A DNA stretch of 51,531 bases from Syntrophorhabdaceae bacterium (GTDB lineage: Bacteria > Desulfobacterota > Syntrophorhabdia > Syntrophorhabdales > Syntrophorhabdaceae): positions 1 to 51,531 of the forward strand of contig JAOAGQ010000056.1 of NCBI GenBank assembly GCA_026415675.1, read 5' to 3'. Shown here piece by piece: positions 42,718-51,531 of this stretch; the first letter of the stretch is position 1; the number at the start of each line of letters is the position of its first letter. A program made the position numbers and the translations under genes. Below the pieces are notes generated by a model that was not told the DNA's origin, did not search any database, and was given only the letters and a program-made list of their open reading frames with translations.

Positions 42718-44820
42718 ATGGAAGAAAAAATAACGATCGATTATGCAGGCAGACCGTTGACCATAAGCACTGATCTGCTTGCAAAACAGGCAGATGGAAG
42801 CGTGCTGGCCCAATACGGTGATACCGTTGTCCTTGTCACAGCCGTAGGGGATAAAAAGGAGACGGAGAGGGATTTTCTCCCCCTTACGGTAAACTACCAG
42901 GAGATGTCATACGCAGCCGGTAGATTTCCCGGAGGTTTTATAAAAAGGGAAGGGAGACCTTCGGACAGGGAGACGCTTACATCCCGACTTATAGACAGAA
43001 GTTTAAGACCTATGTTTCCAAAGGGTTTTAACCGTGAAATACAGGTGATCGCAACGGTCTTGTCCGCGGATCAGGAGAATGACCCCGGTATCCTCAGTAT
43101 CATCGGGGCATCCTGTGCCCTTATGTTATCGTGGATACCTTTCCATGGCCCAATAGGAGGGGTTAAGGTCGGGAGAAAGGACGGGAGATTCATCATAAAT
43201 CCAACGATTGCAGAGCTTGAAGAGAGTGATATGGATATCGTGGTCTCCGGGACAAAAGATGGTATTGTAATGGTCGAGGGGGCTGCGAAATTTGCATCAG
43301 GGGAGGACTTAATAGAGGCCATCCACTTTGCCCATAGCCATCTCGAACCCCTGATAGAGTGCCAGGAGATACTCTGTAAGAAAAAAGGAAAGGAAAAGAT
43401 GGTATTTGTCCCCAAAGAACCTCCCCAGGGTCTAAAGGAGGAGATAAAGGGGGAGATAGAAAAAGAACTCATAGAGAGTTTTTCCATTCAAGGCAAGCTC
43501 GCAAGGGCAGAGAGGTTAAACGAGATATACACAAGGCTTGTAGGAAGTAGAGAAGGCATAGAAGAGCAAACAATAAAGGATATTTATGAAGAGATCACGA
43601 GGGAGATCTTAAGGGGTCAACTTCTGTCAACGGGCAAGAGGATCGACGGGAGGTCCCCGGAAGATATAAGAAATATCAGTTGTGCCGTGGGCATACTCCC
43701 CAGAACCCATGGTTCGGCCCTTTTTACAAGGGGAGAGACCCAGGCCCTTGCGGTGACAACATTCGGCACCTCAGAGGATGAGCAGAAGGTCGAGTCTTTA
43801 CAGACAGGGGAGTCTTTCAAGACCTTCCTTGTCCATTATAATTTCCCTCCCTTTTCCGTAGGGGAGATAGCTCCCTTGAGGGCCCCTTCGAGAAGGGAAA
43901 TCGGGCATGGTAATCTTGCGGAGAGGGCCCTATCCCCTATACTCCCCGATAAGAAGGATTTTCCCTACACGATCAGGATAGTCTCTGAGATACTCGAGTC
44001 CAACGGCTCTTCCTCGATGGCTACGGTTTGTGGTGGTTGCCTTTCCCTTATGGATGCAGGGGTCCCCATAAAGGAGCCTGTGGCAGGTATTGCCATGGGT
44101 CTTGTGAAGGACGAAGACAGGGAGATCATCCTCTCCGATATCATAGGCGATGAAGACCATCTCGGGGACATGGATTTCAAGGTTGCAGGATCGAGAAACG
44201 GAATTACCGCCATACAGATGGATATAAAGGTAAAGGGCATAACAAAAGAGATCATGTCTAAGGCCGTAATGCAGGGGCAAAGGGGCATAAACACCATCCT
44301 TGACATAATGGCACAGACACTGAGCAAACCGAGGGAATCCCTCTCGCCTTATGCTCCGAGAATGTTCACGATGCAGATAAATCCGGAAAAGATAAGGGAT
44401 GTGATAGGCCCAGGAGGTAAGGTGATAAGGGGAATAATAGAGCAGACAGGGGTTAAGATAGATATAGAAGATTCAGGCATGGTTACCATAGCCTCCCCCG
44501 ATGAGGAATCTGCAGCAAAGGCCATTGAGATCATAAAGAAACTCACAAAAGAAGTAGAAGTGGGTGAGACCTATCTCGGTAAGGTAAAAAAGGTGATAGA
44601 TGCCGGTGTTGTTGTGGATATTTTACCCGGGGTGGATGGGTTTGTCCATATCAGCCAGCTTTCCGACGGTTATATTAAGAAGACATCCGATGTGGTAAAG
44701 GAAGGGGATGAGATCCTTGTCAAGGTGGTCGAGGTAGAGCCGAACGGGAGGATCAGGCTTTCAAGAAAAGCAGTCCTTAAGGAGCAGCAGAAGAAAACCG
44801 GGGAACATAGGAACCAGTAG
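42718..44820 (+). CDS. pnp: Polyribonucleotide nucleotidyltransferase
   Basis: A 700-residue PNPase, a phosphorolytic 3'-5' exoribonuclease. Two RNase PH domains (about 10-210 and 320-545) are joined by a helical domain. The second core holds the active site in FNFPPFSVGE-like NFPPFSVGEIAPLRAPSRREIGHG and D residues in GDEDHLGDMDFKVAG. KH has the GxxG loop in VIGPGGKVIRGI and the S1 domain spans about 620-690 (GVVVDILPGVDGFVHISQLSDG). Gene length and order are standard; GGAAG precedes the ATG. Confidence 0.98.
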   Translation: MEEKITIDYAGRPLTISTDLLAKQADGSVLAQYGDTVVLVTAVGDKKETERDFLPLTVNYQEMSYAAGRFPGGFIKREGRPSDRETLTSRLIDRSLRPMFPKGFNREIQVIATVLSADQENDPGILSIIGASCALMLSWIPFHGPIGGVKVGRKDGRFIINPTIAELEESDMDIVVSGTKDGIVMVEGAAKFASGEDLIEAIHFAHSHLEPLIECQEILCKKKGKEKMVFVPKEPPQGLKEEIKGEIEKELIESFSIQGKLARAERLNEIYTRLVGSREGIEEQTIKDIYEEITREILRGQLLSTGKRIDGRSPEDIRNISCAVGILPRTHGSALFTRGETQALAVTTFGTSEDEQKVESLQTGESFKTFLVHYNFPPFSVGEIAPLRAPSRREIGHGNLAERALSPILPDKKDFPYTIRIVSEILESNGSSSMATVCGGCLSLMDAGVPIKEPVAGIAMGLVKDEDREIILSDIIGDEDHLGDMDFKVAGSRNGITAIQMDIKVKGITKEIMSKAVMQGQRGINTILDIMAQTLSKPRESLSPYAPRMFTMQINPEKIRDVIGPGGKVIRGIIEQTGVKIDIEDSGMVTIASPDEESAAKAIEIIKKLTKEVEVGETYLGKVKKVIDAGVVVDILPGVDGFVHISQLSDGYIKKTSDVVKEGDEILVKVVEVEPNGRIRLSRKAVLKEQQKKTGEHRNQ

Positions 44821-44823
44821 CCT

Positions 44824-46083
44824 ATGTACAGAAAGAGTGTTTTACCTAATGGAATCAATGTGGTAACAGAATCCATACCCTATTTCCCCACGGTCTCCAT
44901 AGGACTGTGGATAAAAACAGGGGGGAGGTTTGAGGATGAGAAGAGTAACGGCATATCCCACTTCATCGAGCACATGCTCTTCAAGGGTACTAAAAGACGT
45001 ACCGCCTTTGATATAGCCAAAGAGATCGATGCTGTTGGAGGGATACTGAATGCGTTTACGGGGAAAGAGTATACCTGTTTTTACACAAGAACCATGAGAA
45101 AAGACATGGATTTAGCCCTTGATCTCCTCTCGGATATGTATAAAAACTCCCTTTTCAAAGAAGAGGATATCCAGAACGAGAAGTCTGTAGTGATACAGGA
45201 AATAAAGATGGCGGAAGACAACCCCGAAGAGTACATATACGATATGTTCAATGCATCTTATTTCCGGGGCCACCCCCTCGGTATGCCCATCCTCGGAAAG
45301 GCAGAAAACATACAGGATTTTGACAGAGAGACCATCCTTACCTATTTTGAGAGACATTATAACCCGAGGAACCTTATTATAACGGCAACGGGGAGGATAA
45401 AGCACGAACACTTCCTCGAGAAGGTGGAGAGGTTGTTCGGGGATGTGGAGCAGAAAGGATGGGAAGATATGGTGATCTCAAAACCCGAACCTTACAAAAG
45501 TCTTGAGGTCTATGAGAGGGACTTAGAGCACATCTATCTATGCATAGGAACGAACGGTGCGAGCCAGGTGGAGAGGAAGAGATACCCCTTATATGTCTTA
45601 AATGCCATAATGGGGGGGAGTATGAGTTCCCATCTCTTTCAGGAGATCAGGGAGAAAAAGGGGCTTGTTTACAATATATACTCTTACGTGAACTGTTATC
45701 ATGATACAGGCACCTTCGGCATCTCCACTTCTACCTCGTCAGAGACGATTAAAGAGGTGTTGATGCTTGTGAGGGAGGAGATTGAAAGGATAAGGGATAA
45801 GGGTATCACAGAAGAAGAACTCTCCCTGTCAAAGGGACACATAAAGGGTAACCTCTTCATGTCGATGGAGAGTTCGGAGGCGAGAATGGGAAGGCTTGCG
45901 AAGAACGAGATCTATTTTGGCCATTACATACCTATGAAGGAGACGATAAGGGAGATAGATACCATCGATAAAGAAGAGGTGGATGCCATAGGAAGGGAGA
46001 TATTCAAAGGGATGAACGATATAGCCCTTACCCTTTTAGGCAGGATAGATAGGGGATACCTCGAAGAGATATGGAGAGACTGA
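44824..46083 (+). CDS. M16-family zinc peptidase (processing-peptidase-like)
   Basis: A 419-residue M16B peptidase. The zinc motif is H46-F-I-E49-H50 (HFIEHMLFKGT) and the distal ligand is E126, 76 residues after H50, as in the family. The second half has the RY-pair region (SSHLFQEIREKKGLVYNIYSY) and is the inactive-like partner half. Members are often placed with dut and pnp and act on small or misfolded peptides. It begins 3 bases after pnp's stop. Its stop overlaps the dut start by 13 bases. Confidence 0.95.
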   Translation: MYRKSVLPNGINVVTESIPYFPTVSIGLWIKTGGRFEDEKSNGISHFIEHMLFKGTKRRTAFDIAKEIDAVGGILNAFTGKEYTCFYTRTMRKDMDLALDLLSDMYKNSLFKEEDIQNEKSVVIQEIKMAEDNPEEYIYDMFNASYFRGHPLGMPILGKAENIQDFDRETILTYFERHYNPRNLIITATGRIKHEHFLEKVERLFGDVEQKGWEDMVISKPEPYKSLEVYERDLEHIYLCIGTNGASQVERKRYPLYVLNAIMGGSMSSHLFQEIREKKGLVYNIYSYVNCYHDTGTFGISTSTSSETIKEVLMLVREEIERIRDKGITEEELSLSKGHIKGNLFMSMESSEARMGRLAKNEIYFGHYIPMKETIREIDTIDKEEVDAIGREIFKGMNDIALTLLGRIDRGYLEEIWRD

Positions 46084-46529
46084 AGGTACTTGTCACCTTA
46101 AGAGATGGTGCGATGCTCCCCGAGTATGCCACGACCTTTGCCTCGGGGATGGATCTCTTCGCTTTTATCGAGGAACCTGTAACCATAAGACCCATGGAAA
46201 GGGTGTTAATACCTACAGGAATCAGGATAGGTATTCCGGAAGGATACGAGGCAGAGATAAGACCGAGGAGTGGCCTTGCGTATAGATACGGTATAACCGT
46301 ATTGAATACCCCGGGCACAATCGATAGTGACTACCGGGGAGAAGTTAAGGTGCTCCTTATAAATCTCGGAGAAGAGCCATACACAGTGAAGAAAGGGGAC
46401 AGGATCGCCCAGATCATTTTTAAACAGACCCTTTCCGTAGAGTGGTCTATCACGGAAAATCTGCCCGATACCATAAGGGGGGAGGGTGGTTTCGGCTCAA
46501 CAGGTGTAGAAGGCAAGAGAGAGGTTTGA
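46071..46529 (+). CDS. dut: dUTP diphosphatase
   Basis: A 152-residue trimeric dUTPase that keeps uracil out of DNA and supplies dUMP. All five motifs are present: ASGMDLFA, PRSGLAYRYGITVLNTPGTIDSDYRGE with the catalytic aspartate, and the C-terminal RGEGGFGSTG arm. It begins inside the M16 gene. dUMP is the substrate of thymidylate synthase, whose only visible gene here is broken at 17952-18653. Confidence 0.96.
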   Translation: MERLKVLVTLRDGAMLPEYATTFASGMDLFAFIEEPVTIRPMERVLIPTGIRIGIPEGYEAEIRPRSGLAYRYGITVLNTPGTIDSDYRGEVKVLLINLGEEPYTVKKGDRIAQIIFKQTLSVEWSITENLPDTIRGEGGFGSTGVEGKREV

Positions 46530-46536
46530 AGGTTTT

Positions 46537-47406
46537 TTGAAAGCAAAGGAACTTTACGGATTACTCGACAGATATGTAAACCACCTCGCCTCGGAAAGGG
46601 GTGCATCCCCCCACACAATAGACGCATATAGCAGGGACATCTTGGAATTTATAAAGTACATAGAGGACGGGAGCCCCCATTTCCTGAAAAGGGAAAATGT
46701 GGAATCTTACATGGGATACCTACGGGATAAAGGAAAGAAGGTAAGATCCATCGTCAGGGGGCTGTCCGCCTTAAGGGGCTTTTTCAATTTCCTGTTGGGA
46801 GAGGGGATAATAAAGGAGAACCCCATGGAGGATCTGGAAGTACCGAGATTCAAATTGCCCATACCTGAAGTGTTAAGCGAAGAAGAGATGCTATCCTTGC
46901 TTGAAACCCAGGAGGACAGAAAGACATCGATCAGGGACAAAACCATCCTCGAGCTACTCTATGCAACAGGGTTGAGGGTCTCTGAATTGATACAGCTGAA
47001 AAAAAGCGATATAAACCTCGAAGGGGGTTTCCTCATAGCATCGGGGAAAAGGTCTAAGGAGAGGGTTGTCCCCTTAGGGGAATATTCGAGAAAAGCGGTC
47101 AAGGAGTACCTGGAGCAGGAGAAACCCATAGGTCCCTATCTATTCCCGAACAGGCAGGGGGGGAAACTCACAAGGCAGACGGTCTGGAAGATCATAAGAA
47201 AGTACGGTGCAAAGATAGAGAGGGGGCATATCTCACCCCATACGATACGCCACACCTTTGCAACACACCTTCTCGAAGGGGGGGCGGATCTTAGATCCGT
47301 ACAACTACTTCTCGGCCATGAAGATATCTCAACTACTCAGATATACACCCACATCGACAGGAAACGTTTAAAGGAAGTGCACAAAAAGTATCACCCCAGG
47401 GGCTGA
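46537..47406 (+). CDS. xerD: Xer-type tyrosine recombinase
   Basis: A 289-residue recombinase. The N-terminal SAM-like domain spans 1-100 (VNHLASERGASPHTIDAYSRDILEFIKYI). The catalytic domain has R in ATGLRVSELIQL, K in ASGKRSKERVVP, H-x-x-R in SPHTIRHTFATHLLEGG, H in LLGHEDISTTQIYTHID and the nucleophile Y in that tail. The start is TTG 46537-46539 with GAAGG upstream. It is probably chromosomal dimer resolution (XerC or XerD), since no mobile element lies around it. Confidence 0.92.
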   Translation: MKAKELYGLLDRYVNHLASERGASPHTIDAYSRDILEFIKYIEDGSPHFLKRENVESYMGYLRDKGKKVRSIVRGLSALRGFFNFLLGEGIIKENPMEDLEVPRFKLPIPEVLSEEEMLSLLETQEDRKTSIRDKTILELLYATGLRVSELIQLKKSDINLEGGFLIASGKRSKERVVPLGEYSRKAVKEYLEQEKPIGPYLFPNRQGGKLTRQTVWKIIRKYGAKIERGHISPHTIRHTFATHLLEGGADLRSVQLLLGHEDISTTQIYTHIDRKRLKEVHKKYHPRG

Positions 47407-47441
47407 TGCCATGAATAAGACTTTTTGTTAGGCCTATTTTC

Positions 47442-50072
47442 ATGAAAGTGATCACCACCCACAACAATGCGGATTTCGATTCCCTATCCTCTATGGTGGC
47501 GGCAAAAAAGCTCTTTCCAGAAGCAACCCTCGTCTTCCCCGGTTCACAGGAAAAGACCTTACGGGAGTTTCTCATCCGTTCCACCCTCTATATGTTCGAT
47601 TTTGTAAAGGCAAAGGAACTCGATTACGGCTCCATAGATACCCTTATCCTTGTAGATACGAGACAGAAGAGCAGGATAGGAGAATTTTCAAAGGTTGTGG
47701 ATTCAAAGAAGGCAAAGGTCTATATCTTTGACCACCACCCTGCCAGTGACGACGATATAAAAGGGGATGTGGAGTATATAAGAACCATAGGGGCCACCGT
47801 CTCTATGATGGTACTTATGTTAAAAGAGGGTAACATCCCCATTACCCCTGAGGAAGCAACGGTTATGATGCTCGGTATCTATGAGGAGACCGGGAGTTTT
47901 CAGTTTGCCTCGACGACCACCTATGATTTTGAGGCAGCGGCCTATCTCCTATCGAAGGGCGCAAATGTCAACATCGTGTCGGATATGCTCGTCAAGGAGC
48001 TTACATCGGAGCAGGTATTTCTACTCCATGATCTTATGAACAATGCGTCCATATACAATATCAACGGCATAGAGGTTGTGGTTACCGAGGGTAGTTCAGA
48101 GGGGTATGTGGGGGACCTCGCCGTTATAGTCCACAAATTCCGGGATATGGAAAATTTGAATGCCCTCTTCGCCCTGTTCAGGATGGAGGACAGGGTATAC
48201 ATCATCGGGAGAAGCAGATTGCCCGAGGTAAATGTGGGGTATATCCTCTCCTTATTCGGAGGGGGAGGCCACAAAGAGGCCGCTTCCGCCACTGTAAAGG
48301 ATATGACGATCATCGAGGTAAAGGAAAGGCTCTTAAAAATCTTAAGGGATAATGTTAAACCCCTCTGGAAGGCGAAAGATATCATGTTCTTTCCTGTGAA
48401 ATCCGTCGATGCCACATCATCCATCAGGGAGGCGAAGGATACCCTTGTGAAGTACAATATAAATGCCCTGCCGGTATTATCGGAGGGAAAGGTAATCGGG
48501 GTGATCACGAGGCAGATAGCGGAGAAAGCGGCCTTTCATAAACTCGAGGATCTATCCGTTAAAGAGTATATGTCCACCGAATCTTCCACCGTAGAACCTG
48601 AGGATTCCATAGAAAGGGTGAAGGAGATCATCATCGGGAACAACCAGAGGTTTTTACCTGTGGTGAAAGAGGGAAAACTCGTCGGGGCGATAACAAGGAC
48701 AGACCTTTTGAGGGTCCTCGAGGATGAGATTGGAAAGACCGTAACGGGTAAGGTCGAGTACCACGATATGTATGAAAAGAGGAAGAATATAAAGAAATTG
48801 ATGGAGGAAAGACTCGACAGTGAGACCATAAAAAGGTTGATGGATATCGGGGCCCTTGCGGAAAGGATGGGGTACCACTCATATCTTGTCGGGGGTTTCG
48901 TGAGGGATCTCCTTTTGAGGAATGAGAATTACGATATCGACATAGTGATAGAGGGTGATGGTATCCGTTTTGCGGAAGAGATGGCAAAGGAGTTTAAGGT
49001 TAAGGTAAAGCAGCATAGAGAGTTTGCAACGGCAAAGATCATATATCCCGATGGTTTCAAAGTGGACATTGCAACGGCAAGGCTCGAATATTACAATGCC
49101 CCTGCCGCACTGCCGACGGTTGAACACAGTTCATTGAAACTCGACCTCCACCGGAGGGATTTCACGATAAATACAATGGCTATTTCCCTGAACCAGAACA
49201 GCTTTGGCCAGCTTTTCGATTTTTTTGGGGCCCAGAAGGATATTAAGGAAAAGACGATAAGGGTATTGCATAGTTTGAGCTTTGTTGAGGACCCTACAAG
49301 GGTATTCAGGGCGATAAGATTCGAACACAGGTTCGGTTTCCACATAGGGAAGCATACGATGAACCTTATTAAAAATGCGGTAAAGATGAGCTTTCTGTCA
49401 AAGATCAGGGGTAGGAGGATTTGGGCAGAACTCTCCCTGATACTCCTTGAGGAAAACCCCGAAAAGGTACTGAAAAGACTCCAGGAATTAGACCTTATGA
49501 GGTTCATATACCCTAATCTCCTGTTCGGAAAGGAGAAGGAAAAACTTTTCATCCAGATGCACGGGGTCTACAGGTGGTATGAACTTTTATACAAGGGAAA
49601 GAGGTGTGATAAACTTGAGTACTATCTTTTGGGGCTTCTCGATAATATGAGAGAGGAGGATGTGGTGGAGTTCTGCAGGATGATGGAGATGGCGGAACCG
49701 ATAAAAAGGAGGCTCCTCAATAATGTCAGCAGGGTGAAGGAGACGGTACTCAAGTTTGCCTTCGAACTCTATACGATGAAGAAGAGCCTTATCCACAGGC
49801 ATCTCGAGGGATTATCCCAGGAGGCGTTACTCTTCATCATGGCAAGGACGAGGTCCGACGAGATAAAGAAGGTGATCTCCAACTACATCACCTATGCGGA
49901 GAATTATAAGCCCCTCCTCACAGGTAAGGATTTAAAAAATATGGGTATTCCTGCAGGACCCATTTACAGGGATATCCTCGAGAAGTTAAAAGATGCTAAA
50001 ATCGACATGGGTTTAAAGACAAAAGAGGAGGAGTTTAATTTTGTCAAAGAGGCCTTAAAGGGAGGAGAATAG
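47442..50072 (+). CDS. Fused DHH/DHHA1 - two CBS - tRNA nucleotidyltransferase protein
   Basis: An 876-residue fusion. Residues 1-300 form a DHH phosphoesterase (HNNADFDSLSS at 7-17, FDHHPAS at 96-102, DHHA1 loop GGGGHKEAA at 273-281). Residues 310-430 hold two CBS domains (about 312-365 and 372-428). From about 465 comes a class II nucleotidyltransferase head: LVGGFVRDLLL, then the metal pair DIDIV at 498-502. RRDFTINTMAI and DPTRVFRAIRFEHRF follow, with a helical body to the end. This layout is known from Aquifex-like and Deltaproteobacterial genomes as A-adding or CCA-adding enzymes. The tRNA-Met gene here lacks CCA, so a CCA-adding activity is needed. CBS domains may sense adenylates. Confidence 0.93.
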   Translation: MKVITTHNNADFDSLSSMVAAKKLFPEATLVFPGSQEKTLREFLIRSTLYMFDFVKAKELDYGSIDTLILVDTRQKSRIGEFSKVVDSKKAKVYIFDHHPASDDDIKGDVEYIRTIGATVSMMVLMLKEGNIPITPEEATVMMLGIYEETGSFQFASTTTYDFEAAAYLLSKGANVNIVSDMLVKELTSEQVFLLHDLMNNASIYNINGIEVVVTEGSSEGYVGDLAVIVHKFRDMENLNALFALFRMEDRVYIIGRSRLPEVNVGYILSLFGGGGHKEAASATVKDMTIIEVKERLLKILRDNVKPLWKAKDIMFFPVKSVDATSSIREAKDTLVKYNINALPVLSEGKVIGVITRQIAEKAAFHKLEDLSVKEYMSTESSTVEPEDSIERVKEIIIGNNQRFLPVVKEGKLVGAITRTDLLRVLEDEIGKTVTGKVEYHDMYEKRKNIKKLMEERLDSETIKRLMDIGALAERMGYHSYLVGGFVRDLLLRNENYDIDIVIEGDGIRFAEEMAKEFKVKVKQHREFATAKIIYPDGFKVDIATARLEYYNAPAALPTVEHSSLKLDLHRRDFTINTMAISLNQNSFGQLFDFFGAQKDIKEKTIRVLHSLSFVEDPTRVFRAIRFEHRFGFHIGKHTMNLIKNAVKMSFLSKIRGRRIWAELSLILLEENPEKVLKRLQELDLMRFIYPNLLFGKEKEKLFIQMHGVYRWYELLYKGKRCDKLEYYLLGLLDNMREEDVVEFCRMMEMAEPIKRRLLNNVSRVKETVLKFAFELYTMKKSLIHRHLEGLSQEALLFIMARTRSDEIKKVISNYITYAENYKPLLTGKDLKNMGIPAGPIYRDILEKLKDAKIDMGLKTKEEEFNFVKEALKGGE

Positions 50073-50080
50073 ACTAAGAA

Positions 50081-50773
50081 ATGGCAGAACTCATGGTACC
50101 CACCCTCGAGGTGAGGCTTGAATGTTATGAGGGACCCCTATCTGTCCTTATAAGTCTCATAAAGAAGAACAGGGTGAGCATCTGGGATATACCTCTCTCG
50201 ACCATTACAGAGAGATTTCTCATGTATGTGGAACTCGTAAAAGAGATGAATCTCAGGATTGCGGAAGATTTTATAGAGATGGCCTCTTTTCTGATCTATA
50301 TAAAGTCAAAGATGCTTCTCCCCTCAGAGGATACAGACGGTCAGGGGGAAGAGGACCCGAGGGATAGACTGATCGAGAGGATAATGGAATATGAAAAGAT
50401 AAAGGCTATGGTGGAGGGGATAAATTCCCTTCCCATGCTCGGGAGGGACTATTTTGTAAGGGAGGTAAGGTCTATCGATAAGGAAGAGGATTACGACCTG
50501 CTGGAACTCTCCTCCATCTTTTTTGACCTGATAAAGAGTCGGGAAGAGAGATATATCGTGATAAGGGAGATCAAACCCACCCTTGAGGAGAAGATAAAGA
50601 CCTTAAGGGAAATACTCGATAACTCAGGGGTTTATGTCTGGTCCATGGAGGAGGTTGATGACCACGGAGAAAAGGTCGCCACCATACTCGGTATGCTCGA
50701 GCTGACAAAGGTAAGAATGGCAACGATATACCAGAGGAGACCCTTTGGAAAGATAGTGTTGAAGAGAAGATAA
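50081..50773 (+). CDS. scpA: Segregation and condensation protein A
   Basis: A 230-residue kleisin that bridges the SMC dimer in chromosome condensation. The N-terminal helix (EGPLSVLISLIKKNRVSIWDIPLSTITERFL) and FIEMASFLIYIKSKMLLPSE are diagnostic. The C-terminal winged helix ends VRMATIYQRRPFGKIVLKR. The middle is acidic. It starts 8 bases after the nucleotidyltransferase gene. ScpB is not next to it; sppA is instead. Confidence 0.94.
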   Translation: MAELMVPTLEVRLECYEGPLSVLISLIKKNRVSIWDIPLSTITERFLMYVELVKEMNLRIAEDFIEMASFLIYIKSKMLLPSEDTDGQGEEDPRDRLIERIMEYEKIKAMVEGINSLPMLGRDYFVREVRSIDKEEDYDLLELSSIFFDLIKSREERYIVIREIKPTLEEKIKTLREILDNSGVYVWSMEEVDDHGEKVATILGMLELTKVRMATIYQRRPFGKIVLKRR

Positions 50774-50811
50774 AGGGATTTAAGATTCTTATATAGAAGG
50801 AGATGGAAGAT

Positions 50812-51531
50812 ATGCCAAGTAAAAAAGCGAGGATGATACTTTTATCCGTTCTCATTCTTATTGCCCTTTTGTTTTTTGGTTCTATCCTTTTGGAGGATGG
50901 TCTGTTCAGGGAGAAGATAGGGGTGGTGGAGATAAGCGGGGTGATTACGGAGTCGAAGGATATTGTGGAGGATATCGTAAGATTCAAGGAAGACGAGAGT
51001 ATAAGGGGGGTGATTTTACGGATAAACTCCCCTGGTGGTTCCGTAGGTCCAAGTCAGGAGATATTTAGCGAGGTGAAGAAGTTAAGGGAGAAGAAAAAGG
51101 TTTACGTTTCGATGGGTTCTGTATGTGCCTCGGGGGGTTACTATATAGCGACGGCAGGGGAGAAGATCTTTGCAATGCCTGCCACGATCACCGGAAGTAT
51201 CGGTGTGATTATGGAACACATGGTCGTTGAAGACCTCTTTAAAAAGCTCGGTGTGCAGTCTAATGCCCTTAAATCGGGCCAGTTCAAGGATGCAGGTTCA
51301 CCCTTCAGAAAGATGAGGGAAGAGGAGAGGGTATACTTCCAGCAGATCCTCGATTCCATCCACGGCCAGTTCGTGAAGACCGTTTCGGTAGAGAGACGGT
51401 TACCCTTAGAGACGGTGAGAACCCTTGCCGATGGAAAGGTCTTCACCGGGGTTAAGGCAAAGGAGTTGAAACTTATAGATAGAATAGGTACCTTCTATGA
51501 TGTGGTCGATGAGATGAAGTTGGCGATGAAC
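50812..51531 (+). CDS. sppA: Signal peptide peptidase SppA (3' end outside window)
   Basis: 240 codons are open to the window edge. The N-terminal membrane anchor spans residues 8-27 (MILLSVLILIALLFFGSIL). The S49 domain follows, with INSPGGSVG, the nucleophile serine in SVCASGGYY and the general-base lysine in ALKSGQFKDAGSPFR. This single-domain form is usually about 290-300 residues, so roughly 50 residues are missing. It digests cleaved signal peptides in the inner membrane. ATG 50812 has GGAG nine bases before it. An ATG at 50803 in the same frame directly abuts GGAG and is less likely. Confidence 0.93.
   Translation, partial: MPSKKARMILLSVLILIALLFFGSILLEDGLFREKIGVVEISGVITESKDIVEDIVRFKEDESIRGVILRINSPGGSVGPSQEIFSEVKKLREKKKVYVSMGSVCASGGYYIATAGEKIFAMPATITGSIGVIMEHMVVEDLFKKLGVQSNALKSGQFKDAGSPFRKMREEERVYFQQILDSIHGQFVKTVSVERRLPLETVRTLADGKVFTGVKAKELKLIDRIGTFYDVVDEMKLAMN

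Noticed and set aside
46537-47406. Tyrosine recombinase as integrase of a mobile element
   Set aside because: It has Xer length and motifs, lies within a housekeeping run, and no attachment repeats or cargo genes surround it.

Overview
The window is about 51.5 kb of densely packed bacterial chromosome. Genes run on both strands, gaps are small, AGG/AGA/ATA codons are frequent and Shine-Dalgarno sites are mostly good. Gene content points to an anaerobic Gram-negative-type bacterium near the former Deltaproteobacteria (Desulfobacterota) or Nitrospirota. The clues are the order rimP-nusA-infB-DUF503-rbfA-nrnA-truB-rpsO-pnp, a fused DHH/CBS/CCA-type nucleotidyltransferase, a GH57 glucanotransferase, TAXI-TRAP transport, an archaeal-like thymidylate synthase and a CoA-ester catabolic operon with a molybdopterin enzyme. 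This placement is inference; no rRNA is present. I see no insertion sequence, prophage or CRISPR array.

Layout. 1-0.7 kb: the tail of a dynamin-like GTPase and a start-less cupin remnant. 0.7-7 kb: a class V aminotransferase, a bifunctional penicillin-binding protein, and a three-gene export module (NEW3 surface protein, ABC ATPase, ABC-2 permease). 7-13.3 kb, minus strand: lepA, hemW, a zinc-ribbon protein, tRNA-Val, tRNA-Asp, GH57 and a GT2 glycosyltransferase. 13.4-17.7 kb: an MFS carrier, a fused TRAP permease and its TAXI binding protein. 18-24.1 kb: a thymidylate synthase gene broken by an in-frame TAG, two unknown proteins, tRNA-Met, DUF4197, an alpha/beta hydrolase, a small beta-grasp-like protein and a periplasmic 5'-nucleotidase.

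24.3-31.9 kb is the most distinctive block: an IclR regulator followed by crotonase, an Old-Yellow-Enzyme/2-enoate-reductase-like flavoprotein, an aryl/acyl-AMP ligase, a molybdopterin oxidoreductase (acetylene hydratase/DMSO reductase superfamily) and 3-hydroxyacyl-CoA dehydrogenase. Together they read as a substrate-induced pathway that activates an acid to its CoA ester, reduces or hydrates it, and beta-oxidises it. The substrate cannot be told from sequence. 32-35.3 kb holds a HAD phosphatase, a small Cys-rich protein and the UDP-glucose to UDP-xylose pair (ugd, uxs).

35.4-51.5 kb is one long plus-strand information-processing run: rimP, nusA, infB, DUF503, rbfA, nrnA, truB, rpsO, pnp, an M16 peptidase, dut, xer recombinase, DHH-CBS-nucleotidyltransferase, scpA, and a sppA cut by the window end. 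Many junctions overlap by 1-13 bases. A terminator-like hairpin in the rimP leader suggests attenuation.

Points worth a second look are the amber codon in thyA, hemW having only an AUA or AUU start, apparently leaderless promoters, a tRNA operon running into GH57, a nested palindrome at 31.9 kb and the catabolic operon itself.
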